From assembly GCA_024643305.1 (NCBI GenBank), contig JAHENE010000111.1, positions 1-6,737 on the forward strand: a stretch of 6,737 nt of DNA, read 5' to 3'. The notes below the pieces were generated by a model, which saw nothing but the letters and a program-made list of their open reading frames with translations, ran no database searches and was not told where the DNA came from. Within the stretch, counting starts at the first letter, position 1; each line of letters starts with the position of its first letter. Made by a program: the position numbers and the translations under genes. Positions 1 through 6,375 of the stretch are shown one piece after another. This DNA is from Thiobacillaceae bacterium (GTDB lineage Bacteria; Pseudomonadota; Gammaproteobacteria; Burkholderiales; Thiobacillaceae).

Positions 1-1
1 C

Positions 2-1732
2 AAGAACACCCTGTACGCGATCAAGCGCCTGATCGGCCGACGCTTCGAAGAGAAGGAAGTCCAGAAGGACATCGGCCTGATGCCCTACAAAATCATCAAG
101 GCCGACAACGGCGACGCCTGGGTGGAAGTGCGCGACCAGAAAATGGCGGCGCAGCAGGTATCAGCAGAAGTACTGCGCAAGATGAAGAAAACCGCCGAGG
201 ATTACCTGGGCGAAGAAGTGACCGAAGCCGTCATCACCGTGCCGGCCTACTTCAACGACAGCCAGCGCCAGGCTACCAAGGACGCCGGACGCATCGCCGG
301 CCTGGAAGTCAAGCGCATCATCAACGAGCCGACCGCGGCCGCGTTGGCATTCGGCATGGACAAGAAGGAAGGCGACCGCAAGATTGCTGTGTATGACCTC
401 GGCGGCGGTACTTTTGACATCTCCATCATCGAAATTTCCGAACTCGACGGCGAGCACCAGTTTGAAGTGCTGTCGACCAACGGTGATACCTTCCTGGGCG
501 GCGAAGACTTCGACCAGCGCATCATCGACTACATCATCGAAGAGTTCAAGAAGGAACAGGGCGTAGACCTGTCCAAGGATGTGCTCGCCCTGCAGCGCCT
601 GAAAGAAGCCGCCGAAAAGGCCAAGATCGAACTCTCTTCCGGCCAGCAGACCGAGATCAACCTGCCCTACATCACGGCAGATGCCAGCGGACCCAAGCAC
701 TTGGCCGTCAAGATCACCCGCGCCAAATTCGAGTCGCTGGTGGAAGAGCTGATCAACCGCACCATCGGGCCTTGCAAGACCGCAATCAAAGATGCCGGCA
801 TTTCCGTATCCGACATCGGTGACGTGATCCTGGTCGGCGGCCAGACCCGTATGCCCAAGGTCATCGAAAAGGTGAAGGAATTCTTTGGCAAGGATCCGCG
901 CCGCGACGTCAACCCCGACGAAGCCGTGGCCGTGGGCGCTGCCATCCAGGGTGGTGTGCTGAAAGGCGAAGTAAAAGATGTGCTGCTGCTGGACGTAACC
1001 CCGCTTTCCCTGGGTATCGAAACCCTGGGCAGCGTGATGACCAAGCTCATCCCCAAGAACACCACCATCCCCACCAAGGCGAGCCAGGTGTTCTCGACTG
1101 CCGACGACAACCAGTCCGCGGTGACCATCCATGTGCTGCAGGGCGAGCGCGAAATGGCGAGTGGCAACAAGAGCCTGGGCCAGTTCAACCTGTCCGACAT
1201 TCCCCCTGCCCCGCGCGGCATGCCGCAGATCGAAGTCACGTTCGACATCGACGCCAACGGCATCCTGCACGTGTCCGCCAAGGACAAGGCTACAGGCAAG
1301 GAGAACAAGATCAAGATCCAGGCATCCTCTGGCTTGAGCGAAGCCGAGATACAGCAGATGGTGAAGGATGCCGAAGCCAACGCCGCCGAAGACCATAAGG
1401 CCTTCGAACTGGCCACGGCCCGCAACGCAGCGGATTCCATGATCCATGCGGTCAAGAAATCCCTGGCAGAGTATGGCGACAAGATCGACGCCTCCGAGAA
1501 GGAGAAGATTGAGGCTGCCATCAAGGAGGCTGAAGAAGCCGCGCGCGGTTCTGAAAAGGAAGTTATTGAAGCCAAGACCAACGAACTGGCCACCGCATCT
1601 CACAAGCTCGCCGAGCAGATGTATCAGGCCGAACAGGCCAAATCCGGTGGTACCGAAGCTGGCGCAGCCGAGGGCGAAAAAGGCGGCGACGATGTCGTCG
1701 ATGCCGAGTTCACCGAAGTCAAGGACAAGTAA
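2..1732 (+). CDS. dnaK: Molecular chaperone DnaK (Hsp70), 5'-truncated by the window edge
   Basis: ATP-dependent Hsp70 chaperone of the cytoplasm. With DnaJ and GrpE it binds and releases exposed hydrophobic segments of unfolded proteins. The reading frame is open from base 2, so the in-frame ATG at 80 is internal. The first visible residues ([15 protein letters not shown]) correspond to E. coli positions 63 onward. 576 codons plus the ~62 missing ones give the usual 638. Numbering stays collinear with E. coli: K70 of the ATPase site is at 23-25, T199 in LGGGTFD is at 410-412, and the interdomain linker VLLLD ends at D393 (992-994). The substrate-binding domain follows ([23 protein letters not shown]), then the helical lid and the conserved acidic tail [14 protein letters not shown]. 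The N-terminal phosphate-binding loop lies outside the window, as does any promoter or grpE. dnaJ follows after 90 bp, the standard chaperone operon order. Family assignment is essentially certain. Confidence 0.98.
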   Translation, partial: KNTLYAIKRLIGRRFEEKEVQKDIGLMPYKIIKADNGDAWVEVRDQKMAAQQVSAEVLRKMKKTAEDYLGEEVTEAVITVPAYFNDSQRQATKDAGRIAGLEVKRIINEPTAAALAFGMDKKEGDRKIAVYDLGGGTFDISIIEISELDGEHQFEVLSTNGDTFLGGEDFDQRIIDYIIEEFKKEQGVDLSKDVLALQRLKEAAEKAKIELSSGQQTEINLPYITADASGPKHLAVKITRAKFESLVEELINRTIGPCKTAIKDAGISVSDIGDVILVGGQTRMPKVIEKVKEFFGKDPRRDVNPDEAVAVGAAIQGGVLKGEVKDVLLLDVTPLSLGIETLGSVMTKLIPKNTTIPTKASQVFSTADDNQSAVTIHVLQGEREMASGNKSLGQFNLSDIPPAPRGMPQIEVTFDIDANGILHVSAKDKATGKENKIKIQASSGLSEAEIQQMVKDAEANAAEDHKAFELATARNAADSMIHAVKKSLAEYGDKIDASEKEKIEAAIKEAEEAARGSEKEVIEAKTNELATASHKLAEQMYQAEQAKSGGTEAGAAEGEKGGDDVVDAEFTEVKDK

Positions 1733-1743
1733 ATCGTGAACAT

Positions 1744-1780
1744 CAAGCGGTGTGCAGAGGTTAAACTCTGCCGCCGCTTG
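1744..1780 (+). terminator. Strong hairpin in the dnaK-dnaJ gap (attenuator, partial terminator or mRNA-stability element)
   Basis: CAAGCGG (1744-1750) pairs perfectly with CCGCTTG (1774-1780). Inside it GCAGAG (1754-1759) pairs with CTCTGC (1766-1771) around a 6-nt loop, with a small 3/2-nt internal loop between the two stems. The downstream sequence is T-rich (TCTATTTCGGTTTTCTGTTC) but has no unbroken T-run, so full intrinsic termination is unlikely. Such structures between chaperone genes can lower dnaJ expression relative to dnaK or protect the dnaK 3' end. That role is inferred here; only the pairing is seen directly. Confidence 0.6.
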
Positions 1781-1822
1781 TCTATTTCGGTTTTCTGTTC
1801 ACTGCTTACTGCTGGTTACTAA

Positions 1823-2953
1823 ATGTCCAAACGCGACTATTACGAAGTCCTCGGCGTCGCCAAGAACGCCTCCGATGACGAAATCAAAAAGGCCTACCGC
1901 AAGCTGGCCATGAAGCATCATCCGGACCGCAATCCGGACGACAAGGGCGCCGAGGAGAAATTCAAGGAAGCCAAGGAAGCCTACGAAGTCCTGTCCGACG
2001 CCGACAAGCGTGCGGCCTACGACCAGTTTGGCCATGAGGGGGTCAACCCCCAGGGCGGGCCCGGTGGCTTTGGCGGATTTGGCGGCGGCGCAGGGGGTTT
2101 TGATTTCTCCGATATTTTCGAAGGTATCTTCGGTGGTGCAGCAGGTGGTGCTGGCCGTGGTGGGCGTTCCAATGTCTATCGTGGTGCCGATCTGCGCTAC
2201 AACCTCGAAATCTCGCTGGAAGAAGCCGCACGCGGTACCGAAACCAAGATTCGTATTCCCACTTTGGAAGAATGCGAAACCTGTCATGGCACCGGGGCCA
2301 AGCCCGGCACCGAGCCGAGCACTTGCCCCACCTGTCAGGGCCATGGGCAGGTGCGCATGCAGCAGGGTTTTTTCAGTATCCAGCAGACCTGCCCCCGCTG
2401 CCACGGCAGCGGCAAAATTATTGCCGACCCCTGCGGCACCTGCCACGGCCAGGGACGCGTCAAAAAGCACAAGACCCTGTCAGTCAAGATTCCCGCTGGC
2501 GTGGATGAAGGCGATCGCATCCGTCTGGCTGGTGAAGGCGAGGCCGGCGTCAACGGCGGGCCTGCTGGCGACCTGTACGTGCAGATTCACCTAAAGGCGC
2601 ACGCCTTGTTCAAGCGCGACGGTGATGACCTGCACTGCGAAATGCCGGTTTCATTTGCCACTGCCGCTCTGGGCGGCGAAGTGGAAATCCCCACCCTGGA
2701 CGGCCATGCGCGTCTGAAAGTTGCAGCGGAAACCCAGTCCGGCCAGGTATTGCGTCTTAAGGGCAAGGGCATCAAGGGTGTGCGTAGCCACACGGCTGGC
2801 GATCTCTACTGCCACGTGCTGGTGGAAACCCCGGTCAAGCTGTCAGCCAAACAGAAGGAACTGCTGCGCGAATTTGAATCACTGAACCAGCAGAGCAACA
2901 ACCCCAAGGCCCAGTCCTTCATGGACAGGGTCAAGGAGTTTTTCAGCCAGTAA
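1823..2953 (+). CDS. dnaJ: Co-chaperone DnaJ (Hsp40, type I)
   Basis: J-domain co-chaperone that delivers unfolded substrates to DnaK and stimulates its ATP hydrolysis. Its 376 residues are normal for the family and all type I domains are present in order. The J domain (about 1-70) begins [12 protein letters not shown] and carries the essential HPD triad at 33-35. A Gly/Phe-rich region spans about 72-116. The zinc-binding domain has four CxxCxGxG repeats with cysteine pairs at 151/154, 168/171, 190/193 and 204/207. Two C-terminal beta-barrel substrate-binding domains and a dimerisation tail ending in VKEFFSQ follow. The ATG start is fixed by the conserved N-terminus, although no Shine-Dalgarno motif precedes it. 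It lies 90 bp after dnaK on the same strand, past a hairpin, and is probably co-transcribed. Its 3' end faces the beta-CASP nuclease gene across 27 bp. Confidence 0.98.
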   Translation: MSKRDYYEVLGVAKNASDDEIKKAYRKLAMKHHPDRNPDDKGAEEKFKEAKEAYEVLSDADKRAAYDQFGHEGVNPQGGPGGFGGFGGGAGGFDFSDIFEGIFGGAAGGAGRGGRSNVYRGADLRYNLEISLEEAARGTETKIRIPTLEECETCHGTGAKPGTEPSTCPTCQGHGQVRMQQGFFSIQQTCPRCHGSGKIIADPCGTCHGQGRVKKHKTLSVKIPAGVDEGDRIRLAGEGEAGVNGGPAGDLYVQIHLKAHALFKRDGDDLHCEMPVSFATAALGGEVEIPTLDGHARLKVAAETQSGQVLRLKGKGIKGVRSHTAGDLYCHVLVETPVKLSAKQKELLREFESLNQQSNNPKAQSFMDRVKEFFSQ

Positions 2954-2964
2954 ACCTGGTCAAT

Positions 2965-3013
2965 CCCAGTCTGGGCATGACTACAGGTCGAAGACCTGGC
3001 CCAGCCTGGGCAT
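2965..3013. repeat. Palindromic 14-nt direct repeat flanking a 6-bp hairpin at convergent gene ends
   Basis: CCCAGTCTGGGCAT (2965-2978) and CCCAGCCTGGGCAT (3000-3013) differ at one base, and each contains a CCCAG/CTGGG dyad. Between them CAGGTC (2984-2989) and GACCTG (2993-2998) form a perfect 6-bp inverted repeat around GAA. The stop codon of the beta-CASP gene is at 2981-2983, so one copy encodes its last residues (MPRLG) and the other is noncoding. No T-run follows on either strand, so I do not call an intrinsic terminator. A local duplication that generated a structured convergent end is the simplest reading. Confidence 0.55.
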
Positions 3014-4366
3014 TTCCACCTGAGTTTTCTCAAGCAGTTTGGCAAAGCTTGCCATCGCCTCTTCGTCACCATGAACCAGAAAGGTGCGCTTGGGCCCAAT
3101 CTTGTGATGCCAGGCCAGCAATTCGTCGCGATCCGCATGTGCCGAAAAGCCGTTGATGGTGTGGATATGGGCACGGACGCGAATTTCCTCACCAAAAAGG
3201 TCCACCGTTTTTGCGCCATCAACGATTTTGCGCGCCAACGTCCCCCGCGCCGCGAAACCGACAAATACCACGCTTGAATCATGCCGCCAGAGATTGTGTT
3301 TCAGGTGATGTCTCACACGACCCCCAGTGCACATCCCGGAGCCAGCCAGAATTACGGCGCCGCCAACTACACGATTTAGCGCCATGCTTTCCGAACTCTC
3401 GCGGCAAAAATGCAGGCCTGGCAGATGGAAAGGGTCCTTGCCTTCCCGGAATAGCTCGGCAGTCTTGGCGTCATAACATTCCGGATGATGTTCGAAAATC
3501 TGGGTTGCTGAAATTGCCATGGGCGAATCAAGAAACACCTGCATGCTGCGCGGAAGCCGCCCCTTGAGCATGCCTTCGCGTAAGTAATAAAGAAGTTCCT
3601 GCGCACGTTCGAGAGCAAAGGTGGGAATGATTACGTTGCCGCCGCGTTTGAATGTTTCCTCGATGGCCTGGTAGAGCTCTTCAACTGATGGTGCAAAAGG
3701 TTTGTGCAGCCGATCTCCATAAGTGGTTTCCATCACCACCACATCTGCATTGGAAGGTGTAACGGGATCCCGCAACAATGGCCGTCCGTAGTTGCCCAGG
3801 TCTCCAGAAAAGAAAACGCTGCACCTGTGCCCGCCTTCCTCAAGTTCTAGAAAGATGCTGGCCGAACCAAGAATATGGCCTGCATCCAGGAACGTGGCGC
3901 TCAAACCGGGCGCCAGCTCAAATGCCTTGCCATACCCAGCGGTGCGGCCAAAACGTTCCTGGGTATTGAGTGCATCAAGCGTGGTATAAAGTGGCTCGAT
4001 CTTGGTTTCGTTGCCGTGCCGTGCATGGTAACGGGCGTGATGACGGGCATCTTCCTCTTGGAGATGCGCGGCATCCAGCATGACCACACGCGCCAGTTCC
4101 CTGGTCGCGGAAGTCGTAATAATTTCACCACGGAAACCACGCTTGACCAACAACGGCAGTCGGCCGCAATGGTCCAGGTGGGCATGTGTCAACAAAATGA
4201 AATCAATCGATGCCGGGTCGAAACCAAATGGCTCGGCGTTTTCTTCATTCAGTTCGCGGCTGCCCTGATAAAGACCGCAATCAACCAGGATGCGCTTGCC
4301 AGCACATTCCACCAGGTGGCATGAACCCGTCACATCCCGGTCGGCCCCATGAAAAGATATTTTCAA
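2981..4366 (-). CDS. Beta-CASP metallo-beta-lactamase-fold ribonuclease (bacterial CPSF-like)
   Basis: Probable zinc-dependent RNA-cleaving enzyme of the cytoplasm, resembling eukaryotic CPSF73 and bacterial homologues such as Thermus TTHA0252. Its natural RNA targets are unknown. The protein has 461 residues. The metallo-beta-lactamase motifs are complete: THAHLDHCG (H61, H63, D65, H66), H164 in DAGHILGSAS and D189 in FSGDLG. The beta-CASP insert is also intact: motif A acidic residue E213 in METTYGDR, the SGMCTGGR loop (about 343-350), motif B H410 in FSAHAD and motif C H432 in VHGD. There is no additional domain of the kind that extends RNase J. The start is TTG at 4366-4364: an in-frame stop at 4381-4379 rules out a longer form, AGAAGGAA lies 7 nt upstream, and MKISFHGA matches the usual family N-terminus. 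It is convergent with dnaJ. It follows arfB on the same strand after 109 bp, so it may be in one transcription unit with it. I see no clear promoter. Confidence 0.93.
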   Translation of the reverse strand: MKISFHGADRDVTGSCHLVECAGKRILVDCGLYQGSRELNEENAEPFGFDPASIDFILLTHAHLDHCGRLPLLVKRGFRGEIITTSATRELARVVMLDAAHLQEEDARHHARYHARHGNETKIEPLYTTLDALNTQERFGRTAGYGKAFELAPGLSATFLDAGHILGSASIFLELEEGGHRCSVFFSGDLGNYGRPLLRDPVTPSNADVVVMETTYGDRLHKPFAPSVEELYQAIEETFKRGGNVIIPTFALERAQELLYYLREGMLKGRLPRSMQVFLDSPMAISATQIFEHHPECYDAKTAELFREGKDPFHLPGLHFCRESSESMALNRVVGGAVILAGSGMCTGGRVRHHLKHNLWRHDSSVVFVGFAARGTLARKIVDGAKTVDLFGEEIRVRAHIHTINGFSAHADRDELLAWHHKIGPKRTFLVHGDEEAMASFAKLLEKTQVEMPRLGQVFDL

Positions 4367-4372
4367 AACAAA

Positions 4373-4380
4373 TTCCTTCT
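4373..4380 (-). promoter_or_regulatory. Ribosome-binding site that fixes the TTG start of the beta-CASP gene
   Basis: On the minus strand this reads AGAAGGAA. Its AAGGA core ends 7 nt before the TTG at 4366-4364. Together with the in-frame stop just upstream (4381-4379) it makes TTG the only reasonable start. It is the clearest Shine-Dalgarno in the window. Confidence 0.75.
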
Positions 4381-4475
4381 ATGCAGTGCTTGTATGAGCG
4401 GCCGGCATTCCAACCGCCAATACCTGCCCCTCTGACTCAGTCTAGGATGCGCTGCACCAACTACAAGCGACTCGC

Positions 4476-4895
4476 TTATTCCTGTATCTTGCCCCGCCCT
4501 GCCTTCAGGCTTGCGCGACGTGCCTTGCTTTCCAGCCGCTTCGCAACAGCACTCCGGGTTGGCTTGGTCGGGCGACGCTTCTTTGGCGTTTCGGCGACGC
4601 TCTCGATCAGTTCATACAGGCGACGCATCGCTTCGGCACGGTTCTTCTCGAGACTGCGGAATTCCTGTGCCTTGATAACGACTACGCCATCCTTGCTGAT
4701 GCGCTGGTCGCCGAGTTTCAGAAGCCGCTCGCGAATTGCTTCTGGCAGGGAAGAAGCAGCAATGTCGAAACGTAGATGAACGGCGTTGGCAACCTTGTTA
4801 ACGTTTTGACCGCCCGCACCCTGTGCGCGGATTGCACTAATTTCGATCTCTTGTGGCGGAATGGTGAAACGATGACGCATACAGGCAACCGACAT
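4476..4895 (-). CDS. arfB: Alternative ribosome-rescue factor ArfB (YaeJ), GGQ peptidyl-tRNA hydrolase
   Basis: Small codon-independent release factor. It enters ribosomes stalled without a stop codon and hydrolyses the peptidyl-tRNA, backing up tmRNA. The protein has 139 residues against 140 in E. coli. The catalytic loop RAQGAGGQNVNK places GGQ at 28-30, followed by AVHLRFDI and DGVVVIKAQEFRS as in the family. The long Lys/Arg-rich tail (from about 108, KKRRPTKPTR to LKAGRGK) is the part that, in known ArfB structures, lies in the empty mRNA channel; its presence and the short length separate ArfB from RF1/RF2. The start is uncertain: ATG at 4895-4893 gives the family's usual spacing to GGQ, while an internal ATG at 4880-4878 would give 134 residues. 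Neither has a Shine-Dalgarno. It is divergent from the YaiI gene across 45 bp. Confidence 0.95.
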   Translation of the reverse strand: MSVACMRHRFTIPPQEIEISAIRAQGAGGQNVNKVANAVHLRFDIAASSLPEAIRERLLKLGDQRISKDGVVVIKAQEFRSLEKNRAEAMRRLYELIESVAETPKKRRPTKPTRSAVAKRLESKARRASLKAGRGKIQE

Positions 4896-4899
4896 TAGA

Positions 4900-4924
4900 T
4901 TGAAATGCTATTGTAGAGCCCCGT
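4900..4924 (+). promoter_or_regulatory. Candidate sigma-32 (heat-shock) promoter for the YaiI-family gene
   Basis: TTGAAA (4900-4905), a 13-nt spacer, then CCCCGT (4919-4924) fits the RpoH consensus TTGAAA-N11-16-CCCCAT with one mismatch. No comparable sigma-70 -10 box lies at the right distance from TTGAAA. A start site about 7 nt downstream would give a leader of roughly 10 nt, agreeing with the absence of a Shine-Dalgarno before the ATG at 4941. The overlap with the arfB 5' region means it could also affect that gene. This rests on motif reading only; chance occurrence is possible. Confidence 0.4.
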
Positions 4925-4940
4925 CAGTATTTTCCCTGTC

Positions 4941-5393
4941 ATGAAAATTTTGGTCGATGCCGATGCCTGCCCGGCAGTCATCAAGGAGATTCTGTACCGC
5001 GCAGCGGAACGTACGCAGTTGCCGTTAATCCTGATTGCCAACAAGCTACTGCGTGTGCCACCTTCCCCGTGGATACGCGCGCTGCAAGTGCCGTCCGGTT
5101 TCGATGTCGCTGACCAGCGCATCGCTCTGGAAGCCGAAACCGGAGACCTGGTAATCACCGCCGATGTACCCCTCGCCGCTCAAGTCGTAGCCAAAGGCGC
5201 CATCGTGCTCGACCCGCGCGGCGAACTGCTTGATGCCAGCAACATCCAGGCGCGGCTAACTCTGCGCAATTTCATGGAAGAGCTTCGAGGCAGCGGCGTT
5301 GAGACTGGGGGGCCATCTGCATTCTCAGCCGTAGACAGGCAGACCTTCGCCAACCTGCTCGACAATTTTTTAGCAAAATATCTACGGCGATAA
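4941..5393 (+). CDS. yaiI: YaiI/YqxD family (UPF0178, DUF188) PIN-like protein
   Basis: Member of a widespread conserved family with no established biochemical role. The fold is predicted to be PIN-like, which suggests a metal-dependent nuclease. The protein has 150 residues, the usual length, and follows E. coli YaiI almost throughout: VDADACP at 5-11 (D6, D8), [22 protein letters not shown], then [12 protein letters not shown] (D69, D75), DPRGE at 91-95 and the C-terminal TGGPSAFS. The clustered aspartates of VDADACP and ITAD are the likely metal ligands (inference). There is no signal peptide or membrane segment. ATG at 4941 gives the canonical N-terminus [11 protein letters not shown], although no Shine-Dalgarno is visible. 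It is a single gene, divergent from arfB and convergent with tatD (51 bp between stops). A heat-shock promoter-like sequence sits just upstream. Confidence 0.94.
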   Translation: MKILVDADACPAVIKEILYRAAERTQLPLILIANKLLRVPPSPWIRALQVPSGFDVADQRIALEAETGDLVITADVPLAAQVVAKGAIVLDPRGELLDASNIQARLTLRNFMEELRGSGVETGGPSAFSAVDRQTFANLLDNFLAKYLRR

Positions 5394-5444
5394 ACCGAGA
5401 AGTTCGGGGCAAGCAATTAACGGCAGACGCGCAAGCTGGCAGGG

Positions 5445-6212
5445 TTACTGCGCAATCTTGAACAGCCGCCTGAAATTCAGGCTGGTGATCTTCCCTACTT
5501 CCTCCACCGAAACGTCCTTCAGGCGCGCGATTTCCTCGGCAACATGCTTCACAAAACCCGGCTCGTTGATCTTGCCGCGATGGGGAACGGGTGCAAGGTA
5601 AGGCGCGTCGGTTTCGATGAGCATGCGGTCGAGCGGCACGGCCTTGGCAACCTCCTTGATATCCTTGGCATTCTTGAAGGTAACGATGCCGGAAAAGGAA
5701 ATATAGAAACCCATGTCCATGGCGGCTTTGGCCACGTCCATGCTTTCTGTAAAGCAGTGCATGACGCCGCTGGGTTCTGAGGCTTTTTCCTCAGCCATGA
5801 TGCGCAGGGTGTCTTCCGAGGCGGCTCGGGTGTGGATGATGAGCGGCTTGTTGGTTTCACTTGCGGCACGAATGTGGACACGGAAGCGCTCCTGTTGCCA
5901 CTTGAGCGGACCGGGGGTGCGATAGTAGTCCATGCCTGTTTCGCCGATGGCAACGACTTTTGGATTGGAAGCGAGCTCCACCAGCTTTTCCACCGTGGGT
6001 TCGGTGCAGTCTTCGTAGTCAGGATGCACGCCGACCGAAGCGTAGAAATTGTCGCGGCTTTCGGCTATGGCCAGCACCTCAGGAAAAGTTTCCAGATCGA
6101 CACTGATGCAAAGGGCATGACTGACCTGATTGTCCTGCATGTGCCGGTAGATATCCGGCAGGCGGTCAGCGAAATCGGGAAAGTTCAGATGGCAGTGTGA
6201 ATCGATGTACAT
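5445..6212 (-). CDS. TatD-family metal-dependent hydrolase (YcfH-like)
   Basis: Amidohydrolase-superfamily enzyme. TatD relatives act as divalent-metal-dependent 3'-5' exonucleases on DNA, and some have been linked to DNA fragmentation or protein quality control; the substrate of this one is not evident. The 255 residues form the expected TIM barrel. Metal-binding residues are all present: HCH at 6-8 (H6, H8), E91 in GETGMDYY, H127 in IIHTR, H152 in MHCF and D202 in ETDAPYLAP. GVHP at 61-64 and the C-terminal NFRRLF are also typical. The pilZ-adjacent position points to the YcfH branch, usually found as holB-pilZ-tatD. Here, however, pilZ ends in a strong terminator 163 bp upstream of the tatD start, so tatD probably needs its own promoter, which I cannot identify. 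Its start region is part of a long inverted repeat. Confidence 0.95.
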   Translation of the reverse strand: MYIDSHCHLNFPDFADRLPDIYRHMQDNQVSHALCISVDLETFPEVLAIAESRDNFYASVGVHPDYEDCTEPTVEKLVELASNPKVVAIGETGMDYYRTPGPLKWQQERFRVHIRAASETNKPLIIHTRAASEDTLRIMAEEKASEPSGVMHCFTESMDVAKAAMDMGFYISFSGIVTFKNAKDIKEVAKAVPLDRMLIETDAPYLAPVPHRGKINEPGFVKHVAEEIARLKDVSVEEVGKITSLNFRRLFKIAQ

Positions 6213-6213
6213 G

Positions 6214-6318
6214 AATTCCGTCTCAAATCAAAACTGACTTTGTCAGCTTCGCCTTGTCGTACAAGTTCGTACTATCTGCGGCTCGCCTTCGCGTCATTTC
6301 TGATTTGGAGGCGGAATT
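6214..6318. repeat. Imperfect ~25-nt inverted-repeat pair enclosing ~54 bp in the tatD leader (MITE-like or regulatory stem)
   Basis: Arms 6214-6238 and 6293-6318 are reverse complements at 22 positions, with three mismatches and one bulged base. Matching blocks from outside in are AATTCCG/CGGAATT, CTC/GAG, AAATCA/TGATTT, AA/TT and TGAC/GTCA. One mismatch (6231/6300) is a G-U pair in the tatD-strand RNA. The inner 54 bp hold two smaller hairpins (CTGAC-TTT-GTCAG, 6234-6246, overlapping the left arm; CTTGT-CGT-ACAAG, 6253-6265) and two short direct repeats (TCGCCTT at 6249 and 6283; TCGTAC at 6257 and 6267). The left arm ends 2 bp from the tatD ATG (6212-6210), so the full stem would cover its weak Shine-Dalgarno region. 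The ~105-bp size resembles known nonautonomous elements, but I see no convincing target-site duplication. Confidence 0.65.
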
Positions 6319-6327
6319 GAAGTCGAC

Positions 6328-6353
6328 AAAAAAACCGCGCCCAAGCGCGGTTT
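6328..6353 (-). terminator. Intrinsic terminator of pilZ
   Basis: Read on the minus strand, AAACCGCGC (6353-6345) and GCGCGGTTT (6340-6332) form a perfect 9-bp stem around a 4-nt TTGG loop. The U-tract runs through the end of the stem and beyond it (seven consecutive T, 6334-6328). It begins about 22 nt after the pilZ stop codon. The layout is that of a classical rho-independent terminator and should separate pilZ from tatD. On the plus strand only TTTC follows the stem, so it is much weaker in that direction. Confidence 0.9.
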
Positions 6354-6375
6354 CAAGGATACCAGAAGGCAGGAT

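Noticed and set aside
161..1603. Long (480-codon) open frame on the minus strand opposite dnaK
   Set aside because: It lies wholly antisense to a near-perfect dnaK. Such antisense frames are a known by-product of dnaK codon usage and have been mislabelled as an NAD-specific glutamate dehydrogenase. The translation shows no dehydrogenase motif and there is no ribosome-binding site.
1799..2470. 223-codon open frame on the minus strand opposite dnaJ
   Set aside because: Antisense to conserved J, Gly/Phe and zinc-finger coding sequence; its Gly/Ala-rich translation mirrors the dnaJ codons and has no recognisable family.
4367..4475. Promoter for the beta-CASP gene in the gap after arfB
   Set aside because: TTGGCG on the minus strand has no acceptable -10 box at 16-18 nt, so no promoter is called in this 109-bp gap.
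4465..4477. Palindrome AAGCGA-C-TCGCTT at the arfB stop codon
   Set aside because: The one-base centre leaves only about 4 usable pairs in RNA and no T-run follows, so it is not a credible terminator.
4210..4779. Plus-strand open frame of 189 codons spanning the gap between the beta-CASP gene and arfB
   Set aside because: It overlaps both well-supported minus-strand genes, has low-complexity Arg/Ser-rich translation typical of an out-of-frame shadow, and has no recognisable domain.
5395..5407. Possible terminator after the YaiI-family gene (CCGA-GAAGT-TCGG)
   Set aside because: Only a 4-bp stem with no T-run after it on either strand; too weak to call.
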